This document shows positions 34,398 to 44,341 of a stretch of 64,000 bases of DNA, piece by piece. The notes below the pieces were generated by a model. The model did no database searches. It saw only the letters and a list, made by a program, of their open reading frames with translations, and was not told the DNA's origin. A program made the position numbers and the translations under genes. Source of the stretch: JAJDTQ01 sp963422385. GTDB taxonomy: Bacteria > Desulfobacterota > Binatia > UBA9968 > JAJDTQ01. The stretch's first letter is position 1. Each line of letters begins with the position of its first letter. The DNA lies in assembly GCA_963422385.1 (NCBI GenBank), contig OY729432.1:1736001-1800000 (forward strand), in the 5' to 3' direction.

Positions 34398-35800
34398 CCG
34401 ATCCGGCCGCACTTCTGAAGGAGAGGTTGGCCGACCTGCGCCGCTGGGAGCGGCGCAAGCGGCGCGAGCGCCTGCTGCTTGAAAGCCTCTTCTACACCGC
34501 GTCGGCCGTCGCCGCGGTGGTGTTGGCGCGCGTCCTGCTGCCGGTGGACGCCAGCTTGCTGTGGTATTCGCCGCTGGTTTTTGCCGCGTTGGCCGTGGGG
34601 GTGTTCTTGCTGCGCCCCTGGCGCGAGCAGGCGTTCATCCGCTCGCTCAAACAGGTGGACGACGGGCTGAAGCTCGAGGAGCGGGTGCTGACGGCCTGGG
34701 AGATCCTGTTCCGGCCGCGGGAGCTTCCGCGGGAAGGCGTTTCCCCGGAAGAATCCCTGGTGGTGGAGGAAGCCGTGGCGAAGCTCGGAGGAGAGCCGCT
34801 CCGGCCGCTTTGCCGTCGCCGGTTCACCTGGCACGCGCTGGCCGGGCCGACCCTGGTGCTGCTGGCGGTGGCGGGATTGTGGCTGCCGCCGGCCGGCGCT
34901 CCCCAGGCGGCCTCGGCGCCTTCGCGCATGGCCCGGGAGCTCCGGGAGCACGCGAGGGAGTTGGAACAGCGGGCGCGGGAGCAGGATCTGACCGAGAGCC
35001 GGCGCTTGGCCGAGGCCTTGCGCGAGATGGCCGAACGGCAACCGGGCGAGGCCGGTGCGGACGAGTCGCGCATGGAGGCGTCGGTGGGGGCGATGGTGGA
35101 CGTGCTGGAAGAAATGACCCGCTCGTGGCCCGCCGCGGCCGGATTGGAGTGGCCGGCCCTGTCCGACGCGGCGCTGGAGCGGCTGAGGGAGCATCTACGG
35201 CGATCCGACGCCGGGAAGACGGACGGCTCGTTCGCGGGGAAGAGCCGCGCCGATCTGCTGGAATCTCTGGGCCTGTCTTCCCTCGACCGGCGTCCTGGCG
35301 GCTCCAGCGACATGAGCGTGCAGGAAGTGCGGGAGTTTCTCGACCGGGTGGAGCGGGAGGCCGGAGAGGAGCAGGACCGCCGGTCGCTGGGCTCCACGCA
35401 GCAGTTCCTCACCGAGCTGTTGCTCGGGGACGCGCCGGATGAATCCACCGCCGAGGCGGCCCGGCCCGGCGATCCCACCGATGGAGCGGAAGAGCCGCCG
35501 CCGGCGGGACGGCAACCGGGGAACGAGCCCGGCAAGGCGCAGCAGGAGCCTTTCGACCCCGCTTTCCAGGCACGGGTGCGCACGCATCTGCGGGGGCTCC
35601 TGGCCCAGGGCCCGAGCCGGGGGTTCGGATTCAGGGGCGAGGCGCGTCCGGGCGACGGTACCGTGGAGGAAGAAGCGGTGGTGGTCCGGTATCAGAGGCA
35701 GGTGGAAGCGGAGCTCTCCTCCGCGGAGATCCCCGCCGAGTTCAAGGAAACCATCAAAAACTATTTCCTGTCTTTGGGCGTGACCCGGGAAAGACAATAG
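34394..35800 (+). CDS. DUF4175-like membrane/coiled-coil protein of the Bat-like operon
   Basis: A 468-residue protein from the ATG at 34394. The longer upstream frame is a shadow of the previous gene. Two helices at about residues 30-75 and one near 146-165 anchor it. A long, charged, mostly helical region follows (LREHARELEQRAREQDLTES), then a low-complexity Pro/Gly/Glu stretch and a conserved-looking end (VVRYQRQVEAELSSAEIPAE). The arrangement resembles DUF4175-type proteins found beside MoxR genes; that is recalled, not tested. It probably scaffolds the VWA proteins at the membrane. Confidence 0.7.
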   Translation: MTDPAALLKERLADLRRWERRKRRERLLLESLFYTASAVAAVVLARVLLPVDASLLWYSPLVFAALAVGVFLLRPWREQAFIRSLKQVDDGLKLEERVLTAWEILFRPRELPREGVSPEESLVVEEAVAKLGGEPLRPLCRRRFTWHALAGPTLVLLAVAGLWLPPAGAPQAASAPSRMARELREHARELEQRAREQDLTESRRLAEALREMAERQPGEAGADESRMEASVGAMVDVLEEMTRSWPAAAGLEWPALSDAALERLREHLRRSDAGKTDGSFAGKSRADLLESLGLSSLDRRPGGSSDMSVQEVREFLDRVEREAGEEQDRRSLGSTQQFLTELLLGDAPDESTAEAARPGDPTDGAEEPPPAGRQPGNEPGKAQQEPFDPAFQARVRTHLRGLLAQGPSRGFGFRGEARPGDGTVEEEAVVVRYQRQVEAELSSAEIPAEFKETIKNYFLSLGVTRERQ

Positions 35801-35816
35801 TGGAAGTGGAGTCAAT

Positions 35817-36827
35817 GTGAACCTGGACGCTTCGACCGAGGGGGTTCGACACCGCATGATGGGCGCCCAGCGCGCGTTCGAGGAAGTCAAGGGCGAGATG
35901 GGCAAGGCGGTGGTAGGTCACGAGGATCTCATCGAGGACATCTTCATCGCGCTGGTGTGCGGCGGCCACTGTCTGCTGGAGGGCGTGCCGGGCCTGGGCA
36001 AGACGTTGATGGTACGCTCCCTGGGAGAGCTCATGGACCTGAGCTTCTCGCGCGTCCAGTTCACGCCCGACCTGATGCCCGCGGACATCACCGGCACCAA
36101 CGTGGTCAACGAGGACCCTTCGGGACGGAAGGTGTTCGAATTCGAGGCCGGCCCGGTGTTCGCCAACATCGTGCTGGCGGACGAGATCAACCGGGCCACC
36201 CCCAAGACCCAGTCGGCCCTGCTCGAGGCCATGCAGGACCAGAGCGTCACTGCGGGCGGTGCGGTCCACGACATCCCCAGCCCGTTCATGGTCCTGGCCA
36301 CCCAGAACCCCATCGAGATGGAGGGCACCTATCCGCTTCCGGAGGCCCAGGTGGACCGCTTCTTTTTCAAGCTCATCGTCCGTTATCCCTCCTACGACGA
36401 GATGGGGCGGATCGCGGAGTTGACCACGGCCGCGCCTTCCGGGAGCCTGACCAAGGTGTTGGCGGCGGAGGCGGTGCTGGAGATGCGCGAGGCGGTGCGG
36501 GCGGTGCCGTTGGCGGGTCCGGTGCGGGATTACGCGGTGCGTCTGGTGCGGGCGACCCATTCCGAGACCGAGCAGAGCATCGAGATGGCGCGCAAGTACG
36601 TGCAGTACGGCGCCAGCCCCCGGGGTTTGCAGGCGGTGATCCTGGCAGCCAAGGCCCGGGCTCTGCTTTCCGGCCGGCCCAACGTGTCGTTCGGGGACAT
36701 CCGCCGGGATCTGATGCCCAGCCTGCGGCACCGGTTGTTGCTCAATCTGGCCGCGGAGGCCTCCGGCGTGGCTCCGGAAAGCGTGCTGGAGGAGGTGGTG
36801 AAGCAGGTGCCGGAGGTGCAATCCTGA
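35817..36827 (+). CDS. MoxR-family AAA+ ATPase
   Basis: A 336-residue AAA+ protein with Walker A GVPGLGKT at residues 56-63, Walker B IVLADE near 119-123 followed by NRATPKTQSALLEAMQ, and sensor 1 VLATQNP. The GTG at 35817 has GGAAGTGGAG upstream. MoxR ATPases act as chaperones that assemble or activate partner proteins with VWA domains, and here the two VWA-type genes follow at once. The stop overlaps the DUF58 start by one base. Confidence 0.93.
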   Translation: MNLDASTEGVRHRMMGAQRAFEEVKGEMGKAVVGHEDLIEDIFIALVCGGHCLLEGVPGLGKTLMVRSLGELMDLSFSRVQFTPDLMPADITGTNVVNEDPSGRKVFEFEAGPVFANIVLADEINRATPKTQSALLEAMQDQSVTAGGAVHDIPSPFMVLATQNPIEMEGTYPLPEAQVDRFFFKLIVRYPSYDEMGRIAELTTAAPSGSLTKVLAAEAVLEMREAVRAVPLAGPVRDYAVRLVRATHSETEQSIEMARKYVQYGASPRGLQAVILAAKARALLSGRPNVSFGDIRRDLMPSLRHRLLLNLAAEASGVAPESVLEEVVKQVPEVQS

Positions 36828-37744
36828 TGGCCGAGGCGGACGCGCACCGTTTCCTGGAGCCCGATTTCCTGGCGCGGCTGGACAAGCTGCGTCTGGTGGC
36901 CAAGCGCCTGAGCTGGGGCATGGCGCGGGGGGAGCATTCCACCGTGCGCAAGGGCTACAGCCTGGAGTTCTCCGACTACCGCAAGTACAGCCGCGGCGAC
37001 GACCTGCGCTACGTGGACTGGAACGTCTACGGGCGCCTGGAACGGCTGCTGCTCAAGGTGTTCACCGCCGAGGAGGAGATCACCGTCTATCTCTTGCTGG
37101 ACACCAGCCTGTCCATGGCGGAAGGCTCGCCGCCCAAGCTGGAGTTCGCCAAGAGCGTGGCCGCGGCCCTGGGCTACATCGGTCTCAAGACCCACGACCG
37201 CGTGGGAGCGGTGGGCCTGGCCGAGGACGTGACGGCGCAGTTGCCCCCGGCCCGGACCCGGCGTCAGATTCTGGCGCTGTTCAACTTCCTCGAGACGCTG
37301 TCCTGCGCCGGCCGCACCAACCTGGAGACCTCGGTGAAAACCTTCACACGGCTCCATCCGCGGCCGGGACTGGTGGTGCTCTTCAGCGACCTGCTGGATG
37401 GCGCCGGGTGCCGCGCCGCCCTGGAAGAGCTGGCGCGGAAACGGCACGATGTGTTGCTGGTCCACGTGCTCAAGGAGGGAGAGACGCGGCTGGACCCCGA
37501 CGGTGACGTGTCGCTGGTGGACGTGGAGACGGCCCGGGAGCGCCGGGTCTTTCTCGACCGGGATCTGGCGGACCGGTTCCAGCGGGAGGTGGAGGACTTC
37601 TTCGCCGGCGCCCGGCAGTTCTGCGAGGGCCGGGAGATGGACTACCGGCGCACCACCAGCGATGTTCCCTTCGACGACTTCGTCCTGCGTTACCTGACCT
37701 CTGGTGTCCCGTCCGGTCACGGCGCCGACAACCGGACAGGATAG
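36827..37744 (+). CDS. DUF58 domain protein (VWA-like)
   Basis: A 305-residue protein. It has the DUF58 core (EFSDYRKYSRGDDLRYVDWN) followed by a VWA-like fold with a DTSLSM metal-site sequence, so a divalent-ion adhesion site is plausible. A second acidic segment (LVVLFSDLLDG) fits the fold. It has no membrane helix, unlike many VWA partners. The ATG at 36827 shares a base with the MoxR stop. It is the direct MoxR partner in the classic MoxR-DUF58 pair, probably delivering it to the membrane complex. Confidence 0.9.
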   Translation: MAEADAHRFLEPDFLARLDKLRLVAKRLSWGMARGEHSTVRKGYSLEFSDYRKYSRGDDLRYVDWNVYGRLERLLLKVFTAEEEITVYLLLDTSLSMAEGSPPKLEFAKSVAAALGYIGLKTHDRVGAVGLAEDVTAQLPPARTRRQILALFNFLETLSCAGRTNLETSVKTFTRLHPRPGLVVLFSDLLDGAGCRAALEELARKRHDVLLVHVLKEGETRLDPDGDVSLVDVETARERRVFLDRDLADRFQREVEDFFAGARQFCEGREMDYRRTTSDVPFDDFVLRYLTSGVPSGHGADNRTG

Positions 37745-37748
37745 CCCC

Positions 37749-40700
37749 GTGCTGTGGCTCTTTCCCGCGGCTTTTCTCTTTTTGCTGGGGGCCGTCCCGG
37801 TCATCCTGCTGCTCAACAGCCTCAGGCCCCGCGGCGCCCGAGTCCCCGTCACCGCGCTCTTCCTGCTGGAGAAGGTACTGCGGGAAAGGCCCATGGGCCG
37901 CCGCCTCGGCTGGCTCTGGCGCCGGAACCTGCTGCTGATCCTGCAGCTCCTGGCCGCCGCCGCGGTCATCGCCGCGCTGGCGGGCCCCGCGCTCCTGGGG
38001 TTAGGCAGCACCGGCCGCGACCTGGTGGTGGTGATGGACCTGAGCGCCAGCATGAAGGCGGCGGGGGAGTCGAGCTCCCGTTTCGACGCGGCCCGGACCG
38101 AGCTGCTGCAGCGCATCGACGCGCTGGGCGCCAACGACCGGATGATGATCATCGGCGCGGCGGCGTCGCCCCAGGTGATCCAACCTTTCACCGGGGACCG
38201 GACCACGCTCCGGGGAACCGCCGAGGGCTTGGCCGCCACCGATGCCGAGGCGCCGGTGAAGGAAGCGGTGCTGCTGGCGCACACGTTCCTCAAGCGCCAG
38301 GGGCCGCACCGGGTGGTGGTGATCACCGACGGCGCCTTCAAGGGCATCGAGGAGCTGCCGCTGGCGGCGTCCTACCTCGAGCTCGTACAGGTTGGAGGAG
38401 GCGTGGACAACGTCGGCATCCTGGGCTTCCAGTTCCGCCGGGTGCCCGGCGAGGCCGACGAATACGAGGCCATGGTGGTGGTGGAGAACTTTACGGAGCG
38501 AGCGGTGCATGCGCCCCTGATCGTCACGGTATCGGACCGGGTGGTGAGCCGGACGCTGCTGTCGCTGGAGCCGTTCTCCCGGGAGGTGCTGATCTACGGA
38601 ATCCCCGGTCCGTTGCGCGGGCGCGCCAGCGCGCTGCTGGCCATCGATGACGACCTGCACACCGACAACCGCGCTTTCCTGGCCTTCCCCGAGGAACGCC
38701 CCACGCGGGTGCTCTACGTGGGGCCGGGTAACCCGTTCCTCGAGCGCCTGCTGCGCTATTTCCCCCATGTCACCCTGGCCCGCATCGACCGGATCCCGGT
38801 GGACCGGGTCACCGAGCAGGTGGCGGCCTACGACGTGGTGATACTGGACCGGGTGCCGGCGCCGCCCCTGGTCCGTGGCAACTTCATGCTCATCCGCACG
38901 GTGGCCGAAGGCCTGCCCCTGCGCGTGGCCGGACAAACGCCAAGACCCGCGCGGGTGTCCGCCGCTTCCGATCATCCGCTGGCGGCGGGCGTGCGCCTGG
39001 ACGGACTCTACGTCCGGGACGCCCTGGAACTGGTCTCGGACGGTGGGGGCGCGTCGCTGGCGCGGTCCGAGCGCGGGCCGCTGATCCACGCGGTGGAGTC
39101 GGGGGACCTCAAGGCGCTGGTGTTCGCCTTCGATCTCACCCGGTCGGACCTGCCGTTCCGGGTGTCGTTTCCGTTGCTGGTGCGCAACGCTTTCGCCTGG
39201 TTCCGGCCCACCGCCAGGGAGTTTCCCGCCAGCCAGGTGGCCGCGGGTCTGCCCTTTGTCGCGGACGTGGGCGTCGACGAGGAGCAACTGGTGTTCGTGG
39301 CGCCCTCCGGCGAGAGCCGTCCGGTCCGTATCCGCGAGCGCACGGGCGCCTACACCGACACCGCGGAGGTGGGTTTCTACCGGTTCCGGGGCAAGCGCGG
39401 AGAGGGAGAGTTCGCGGTCAACCTGTTCAGCGAGGAGGAGTCCCGCATCCGCCCATCCTACCGGGCGGAACCGGCGGCCTCAGCGCGGCCGGCGGCGCTG
39501 AGCGGCCGGGACGCCCGCCTCGACCTTTGGCCGGCGTTGCTGGTCGTGGCCCTGGCGCTGCTGCTGGCGGAGAGCATCGTGGTCTGCCGCGCCCGCCGGT
39601 CCCTCGTTCCCCTGTGGCTGCGAGCGCCGGCGGCGGTGGTGTTGCTGGCGGCCCTGGCGAACCCGCGGATCCTCGCCGAGGATCCGGAGTTGGACGTGGT
39701 GATGGCCGTGGACCTTTCCCACAGTGTCGGAGAGGAGGCCCGCACCCGTGCCGTGGACATCCTGGAGCGGGCCCAGGGGTTGGTGGGCGCCAAGGTACGG
39801 TTGGGCCTCTTCTCCTTCGCGCGCCGTCCGCAGTGGGAGTTCCTGCCCACCCGAGAGCTTCCGGTGAGCGAGCTTCCGGCCCCGCCGGAGCGCGACGCCA
39901 CCGACCTGGGGGCGGCGCTACAGGGCGCCCTCGGCGAGCTCAGCGAGGGGCGGCAGAGCCGGGTCCTGCTCATTTCCGACGCCAACGAGAACCACGGCTC
40001 GGTGGAACGGGTGCTGCCCCTGTTGCGGTCCCACGGGGTCGCGGTGTGGCCGTATTCCGTGAGCCTGGCCGAGGGCCGCAACGAGGTCTACCTGTCGGAG
40101 CTTGCCGTGCCTTCGGTGGTGGACAGCGACGAGACCTTCGAGATCAAGGCCGCCGTCACCAGCGCCCGGGCATCATCGGCCGACGTCTCTCTGCTGCGGG
40201 ACGGGCGCGTCATCCGCTCCACCCGTCGGGAGCTGGCTCCCGGCGCCAACTGGTTGAGCTTCAACGACAGCGTGAAGCGGCGGGGTACCCATACCTATGA
40301 GCTGATGGTGGACGCAGCCACGGACGTGCTGGCGGAGAACAACCTGCTGCAGGGCATCGTCAGCGTCAAGGGACCCTCCCGGGTCCTCTACCTCCACGGC
40401 GCCGACGCGGCGCGGCGTTTCATGGCCGAGGCTTTGCAGGTGCAGGGGTACGATGTGGTGGAGAAGACCCCGCCGAGGGCCAACCTCACGCTGCCCGAGC
40501 TGTCGGGCTTCGACCTGCTGATCCTGGACAACGTGCCCGCGTACCAGCTCTCGCAGGTGAAGATGGAGCGCATCGAGCGGTTCGTGCGCGACCTCGGAGG
40601 CGGCCTCATCGTGTTGGGCGGAACCAGGAGCTACGGCGCCGGGGGTTACTACCGGACCCCGCTGGAGCAGACGCTGCCGGTGGAGATGCGTCCGCCCGTG

Positions 40701-42083
40701 CGCATGGAGCTGCCCCACGTGGCGTTGCTCTTCGTGGTGGACAAGTCCGGCAGCATGGGCGGCGGCCCCTTCGGGACCACCAAGCTGGACTTGGCCAAGG
40801 CGGCCACCATGGCATCGGCCGAGCTGCTCAACCCCACCGACGAAGTGGCCATCCTGGCGTTCGACTCGAACTGGCAGTGGGTGGCGCCGTTCCAGGCGGC
40901 GGGGGGCAGCGGGAGCATCGCCGAAGAGGTGGCCGGCCTGAGCCCCGACGGCGGCACCGACCTCCACAAGGCCATGGTGGAAGGCCACCAGGCGCTTGCG
41001 GCCAAGGAAGCCGCCATCAAGCACGTGCTGGTGCTGTCGGACGGGCTCACCGAGAAGGCGAAGCTGCTGGAGCAGGTGACCCGCATGGCCCGGGAGCGGA
41101 TCACCGTCTCCACCGTGTCCATCGGCGGCGACGCCGACCGCGGCCTCATGACCCGGCTCGCGCAGAGCGGCAGCGGCCGGAGCTACGCCACCGTGGACCC
41201 CCGGACCATCCCGCAGATCTTCACCACCGAGACGCTGCTGATCTCCCGGGACCTGCTGGTGGAAAAGACGGTGACCCCGACCGCCGCGGGGCCTGCGGGA
41301 CCCATGCGCGGCCTCTCCGGTGAGCCGCTGCCGCAGATCCTGGGCTACGTCCTGACTCACGTGAAGCCCGGTGCGGAGGTCCATCTGCGAGCCGGGGAAG
41401 ATCCGTTGCTGGTCTCCTGGCGTCACGGACTGGGCCGGGTGTACGCGTTCACCTCGGACGTGTCCGGCCGGTGGGGGCGGCACTGGGTCCGGTGGGAGAT
41501 GTTCCCCAAATGGGCCGCGCAGATGGCCCGCCTCGCCGTAAGAAACGTCTCGGACCATCGGCTTCGGACGGATTTCGTGAGAGACGGCGAGGTCATGAGC
41601 GCGGTGGTGGACCTCTTCTCGGCCTCGGGACGGCCGGTGAATCACCTGAAGCTGGAGGGTTTGCTGACACGGGCCGACGAGACCCTGCAGCAGGAAGCCT
41701 TCCGGCAGGTGGCTCCCGGCCGCTACCGGACGAGCTTCGCCACGCCGCGCCGGGGCATCAACCTGCTCACCGTGAAGCAGCCGTCCGGCCCCTCCGGCGC
41801 GCCCCCCGTGGCCCTCACGGTGCCCTTCATCGTGCCCTTCTCCAGGGAGTATCGCGAAATGAACGCCAACACCGAGTTGCTGGAGCGTCTGGCGGAGCAG
41901 ACCGGCGGCCAAGTGCTACGGGAGGACACCTTGGCTGAGGACATCGAGGGCCTCTTTACCGCCGACCCCGACGCCCCGGGGTCCGCCCGCGGGATCTGGT
42001 GGGCCCTGGCCGTCGCCGGCCTGGGCGTGTTTCTCCTGGACTTGGCGTTGCGCGCCTTCATCAACGTGCGGCGGGTGGGGTGA
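37749..42083 (+). CDS. Giant membrane protein with three VWA domains (BatA-type fused to VWA/amidotransferase-like)
   Basis: A 1444-residue protein. The GTG at 37749 is preferred over 37704, because it starts a BatA-type N-terminus (MLWLFPAAFLFLLGAVPVIL) and has AGGAT seven bases upstream. Metal-site motifs are DLSAS near D97, DLSHS near D655 and DKSGS near D998, so three VWA domains. The first half (to about residue 580) is a BatA-like unit with two helices. Two more helices (near 594-640) begin a second unit, which has an amidotransferase-like region (FVRDLGGGLIVLGGTRSYG) and a C-terminal helix. These units are usually separate genes. Probably a large envelope complex activated by the MoxR ATPase. 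Confidence 0.85.
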   Translation: MLWLFPAAFLFLLGAVPVILLLNSLRPRGARVPVTALFLLEKVLRERPMGRRLGWLWRRNLLLILQLLAAAAVIAALAGPALLGLGSTGRDLVVVMDLSASMKAAGESSSRFDAARTELLQRIDALGANDRMMIIGAAASPQVIQPFTGDRTTLRGTAEGLAATDAEAPVKEAVLLAHTFLKRQGPHRVVVITDGAFKGIEELPLAASYLELVQVGGGVDNVGILGFQFRRVPGEADEYEAMVVVENFTERAVHAPLIVTVSDRVVSRTLLSLEPFSREVLIYGIPGPLRGRASALLAIDDDLHTDNRAFLAFPEERPTRVLYVGPGNPFLERLLRYFPHVTLARIDRIPVDRVTEQVAAYDVVILDRVPAPPLVRGNFMLIRTVAEGLPLRVAGQTPRPARVSAASDHPLAAGVRLDGLYVRDALELVSDGGGASLARSERGPLIHAVESGDLKALVFAFDLTRSDLPFRVSFPLLVRNAFAWFRPTAREFPASQVAAGLPFVADVGVDEEQLVFVAPSGESRPVRIRERTGAYTDTAEVGFYRFRGKRGEGEFAVNLFSEEESRIRPSYRAEPAASARPAALSGRDARLDLWPALLVVALALLLAESIVVCRARRSLVPLWLRAPAAVVLLAALANPRILAEDPELDVVMAVDLSHSVGEEARTRAVDILERAQGLVGAKVRLGLFSFARRPQWEFLPTRELPVSELPAPPERDATDLGAALQGALGELSEGRQSRVLLISDANENHGSVERVLPLLRSHGVAVWPYSVSLAEGRNEVYLSELAVPSVVDSDETFEIKAAVTSARASSADVSLLRDGRVIRSTRRELAPGANWLSFNDSVKRRGTHTYELMVDAATDVLAENNLLQGIVSVKGPSRVLYLHGADAARRFMAEALQVQGYDVVEKTPPRANLTLPELSGFDLLILDNVPAYQLSQVKMERIERFVRDLGGGLIVLGGTRSYGAGGYYRTPLEQTLPVEMRPPVRMELPHVALLFVVDKSGSMGGGPFGTTKLDLAKAATMASAELLNPTDEVAILAFDSNWQWVAPFQAAGGSGSIAEEVAGLSPDGGTDLHKAMVEGHQALAAKEAAIKHVLVLSDGLTEKAKLLEQVTRMARERITVSTVSIGGDADRGLMTRLAQSGSGRSYATVDPRTIPQIFTTETLLISRDLLVEKTVTPTAAGPAGPMRGLSGEPLPQILGYVLTHVKPGAEVHLRAGEDPLLVSWRHGLGRVYAFTSDVSGRWGRHWVRWEMFPKWAAQMARLAVRNVSDHRLRTDFVRDGEVMSAVVDLFSASGRPVNHLKLEGLLTRADETLQQEAFRQVAPGRYRTSFATPRRGINLLTVKQPSGPSGAPPVALTVPFIVPFSREYREMNANTELLERLAEQTGGQVLREDTLAEDIEGLFTADPDAPGSARGIWWALAVAGLGVFLLDLALRAFINVRRVG

Positions 42084-42239
42084 TGCGTGATAACAGCGGC
42101 TTTGGTGTCCGCATCGTGCTCCGGTTCTGGTCAACTGGACCCAACGATGCAGGCATCACTGGTGTCGGGCCGAGTTGCGGGTCAGGTTGCGAGGGCAAAT
42201 CAGCGAGAAACACTGGGTTTCGGTGTGCGAGGGAGCTAC

Positions 42240-42764
42240 ATGGCGATTTCCACCTTCGATTCGTACCGTTCGAAGTATCTCCCGAGACCTCCTGAGCGAC
42301 CACCTGACAACGATGACGAAATGCGGCTGCTGGATTCGAAAGACGGCGTCCTGGAGTTTGAGGATGCCCCGTGTTCAGTCGGAACACAGGATATGGTCCC
42401 CTCAACAAAGAATTTGGATGAGGACAAGAGGTTCCTTTGGGTGATACGCCAAACGGATATTCCCTTCATCCGGGAAGATGCCACTGTTGCACCTCCTCTC
42501 GGTTCCGGCCGCTGCAAACACACGAATCTGACTGGGGGAGCCGATGCGTATTGCGGTGGGGAGGTGTGGTTCGCATCTGATCGGTGTTTGATTCTGAACG
42601 GAGGTTCGGGACGATATCCTCCGAAGGAAGCGGCGGAGTTGGCCACAGTTGTGGAATCTTTCAAGCAAGCCGGTTATAGAGTTTGGTCGATGGGCCGGGA
42701 TGAGGGTGTCAACGGGCCAGCTAGGGTTCCGAAAGGGGATCCTCCGTGGAAAACACGAGATTGA
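42240..42764 (+). CDS. Unknown protein paired with XRE-ImmA protein
   Basis: A 174-residue protein from the ATG at 42240, which has a GAGGGAG ribosome site. The frame is also open upstream to 42087. It contains a conserved-looking segment, KHTNLTGGADAYCGGEVWF, followed by NGGSGRYPPKEAAE. This recalls, from memory, the small domain with an SG(H/R)Y-P motif seen at the ends of some secreted toxins. No signal peptide is visible. It overlaps the XRE-ImmA gene by 19 bases. Codon usage is more AT-rich than that of its neighbours. The function is not known; toxin, antitoxin and target protein are all possible. Confidence 0.6.
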   Translation: MAISTFDSYRSKYLPRPPERPPDNDDEMRLLDSKDGVLEFEDAPCSVGTQDMVPSTKNLDEDKRFLWVIRQTDIPFIREDATVAPPLGSGRCKHTNLTGGADAYCGGEVWFASDRCLILNGGSGRYPPKEAAELATVVESFKQAGYRVWSMGRDEGVNGPARVPKGDPPWKTRD

Positions 42765-44284
42765 CGCTTTCTCTTAAAGACCGGGAGATTGCATTCGGCA
42801 GCAATGGGAGTCGCTCGCTTGCCGAGTGTGCCAGGCAATCCGACCGCATTTTCGTCAGAAGCCAGGATCATCTGGCTTTCGATTCACCCAACACGACTGG
42901 TCAGCGGCTGACAGCCTACGAAGCTCTTCATAATTTTGGGGAACACAGGATTGTCGAGATACTCGACTACGGCTCGGCTATTTTGGTCTCTAACCCCACC
43001 GGGCAACCTGGCGCACAACCCGGCAAACGTATTCGTGAGTGGCGAAAGACGCTAGGTATTTCACAAACTGAGCTCGCGAAACGGACGGGCGTGAGCGAGA
43101 AGGACATATCCAACCTGGAAACCGGCTTGTCGAGAATACCGGCAAAGGGCCTGATGAAAATCTGTTCCGCCCTGTCTCTGAACGAGTATAAGGTTGGTCT
43201 TGAAGAACTCTCGTCGAAAGACCAGGAGCGGGGTTATCGGTTTAAGCAGCTACAGGGGGACAAGGAAAACCAGGACAGTCAGCTAAGCAAGTCATCGGTC
43301 TTTTCTCTTCTTGAGGATGCGTGGCTCATCTCCAAGCAGAACGATTTAAAAAGAATGTTGGAGAAGAAGTCCGAGTCTCAAACGGCTTTCGAAGCCGATC
43401 CAAACTATGGAAGCCACCACTTTCCCGCATGGAAGACAGGCTACGAGCTTGCGGCCAAGACCCGCCAAATTCTTGGTGTCTCGCCCGATGAACCGATTGC
43501 GAATCTGCGTTCCCTGGTAGAGGAGACATTGCAAATTCCCCTGATCCAGGATGGATTATCCCCCGAGATTGCGGGTGCTACGGTTCAGTCAGGTGAAGAT
43601 CGTGGCATTGTCATTAACATCAAAGGAAAGTACTTCAACACTTGGTCCAATCGGTTGACGATAGCACATGAGCTAGGACATCTTTTGTGGGATCCCGATC
43701 AAGAGCTAGAAACCCTGATTGTCGATCAGAGCGAGGGGCTTTCCGAGGCGCCATGGTCAACCAACGTCCGGGTTGAACAGAGGGCGAATGCGTTCGCCAT
43801 TGAGTTTCTTGCTCCACAGTCTGTGATCAAGGATCGTTTCTCCGGGGATATCCATCCGCCGGACGACATCTACGACTACATGGTGGAGTTTGGCGTCAGC
43901 TTTACTGCGGCGAAGTACCACATGTGGAACGCGACCCATAGGGTCTGGAACTTGGCGGATATAACGTCCAAAACCGTCAAACCACCCGAAGACTGGGAGG
44001 CGCGGGAGGGTTTCCTTACAACATATATTCCATCCAAGGAACTTGACGGTGCGGTTCGTATGAATCGGCGTGGCCGTTTTCTTGCGTATGTTGTGGATGC
44101 AAGACGTTGCAGATTGATATCGGACGATACGGCGGCTCTCTATTTGGGAATCGACGGGAGTTTGCTCCCGGAAGTTGAAAGAATACGCGACGAGTTTTTT
44201 TTAGGGTTACCGATGAACTGTGACTGTGGATATTCCCGCAAGGCCGCCGAAGCGAATACGACCACTGCAAGTATCAAAGCCTGA
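42746..44284 (+). CDS. XRE-family regulator fused to ImmA/IrrE-type metallopeptidase
   Basis: A 512-residue protein. An unrecognised N-terminal region of about 90 residues is followed by a Cro/XRE helix-turn-helix at about 94-150 (IREWRKTLGISQTELAKRTG). The zinc metallopeptidase has HELGH at 308-312 in TIAHELGHLLWDP and a likely third ligand in RANAFAIEFLAP. In ICEBs1 and Deinococcus, such proteases cleave a repressor to induce genes. The GTG at 42746 has GGGGAT upstream and overlaps the previous gene by 19 bases. Codons are AT-richer than in the flanking era and Bat genes, suggesting transfer. Probably a stress- or mobile-element-linked switch. Confidence 0.8.
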   Translation: MENTRLTLSLKDREIAFGSNGSRSLAECARQSDRIFVRSQDHLAFDSPNTTGQRLTAYEALHNFGEHRIVEILDYGSAILVSNPTGQPGAQPGKRIREWRKTLGISQTELAKRTGVSEKDISNLETGLSRIPAKGLMKICSALSLNEYKVGLEELSSKDQERGYRFKQLQGDKENQDSQLSKSSVFSLLEDAWLISKQNDLKRMLEKKSESQTAFEADPNYGSHHFPAWKTGYELAAKTRQILGVSPDEPIANLRSLVEETLQIPLIQDGLSPEIAGATVQSGEDRGIVINIKGKYFNTWSNRLTIAHELGHLLWDPDQELETLIVDQSEGLSEAPWSTNVRVEQRANAFAIEFLAPQSVIKDRFSGDIHPPDDIYDYMVEFGVSFTAAKYHMWNATHRVWNLADITSKTVKPPEDWEAREGFLTTYIPSKELDGAVRMNRRGRFLAYVVDARRCRLISDDTAALYLGIDGSLLPEVERIRDEFFLGLPMNCDCGYSRKAAEANTTTASIKA

Positions 44285-44341
44285 ACTGAGCTCTCCGCCC
44301 CTACCATATTCGTCATCGATTAGGCCCAACGGCCCTTCACC

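Noticed and set aside
40173..41912. A 579-codon minus-strand frame inside the VWA protein
   Set aside because: Antisense of a clear VWA domain; composition is that of a shadow frame.
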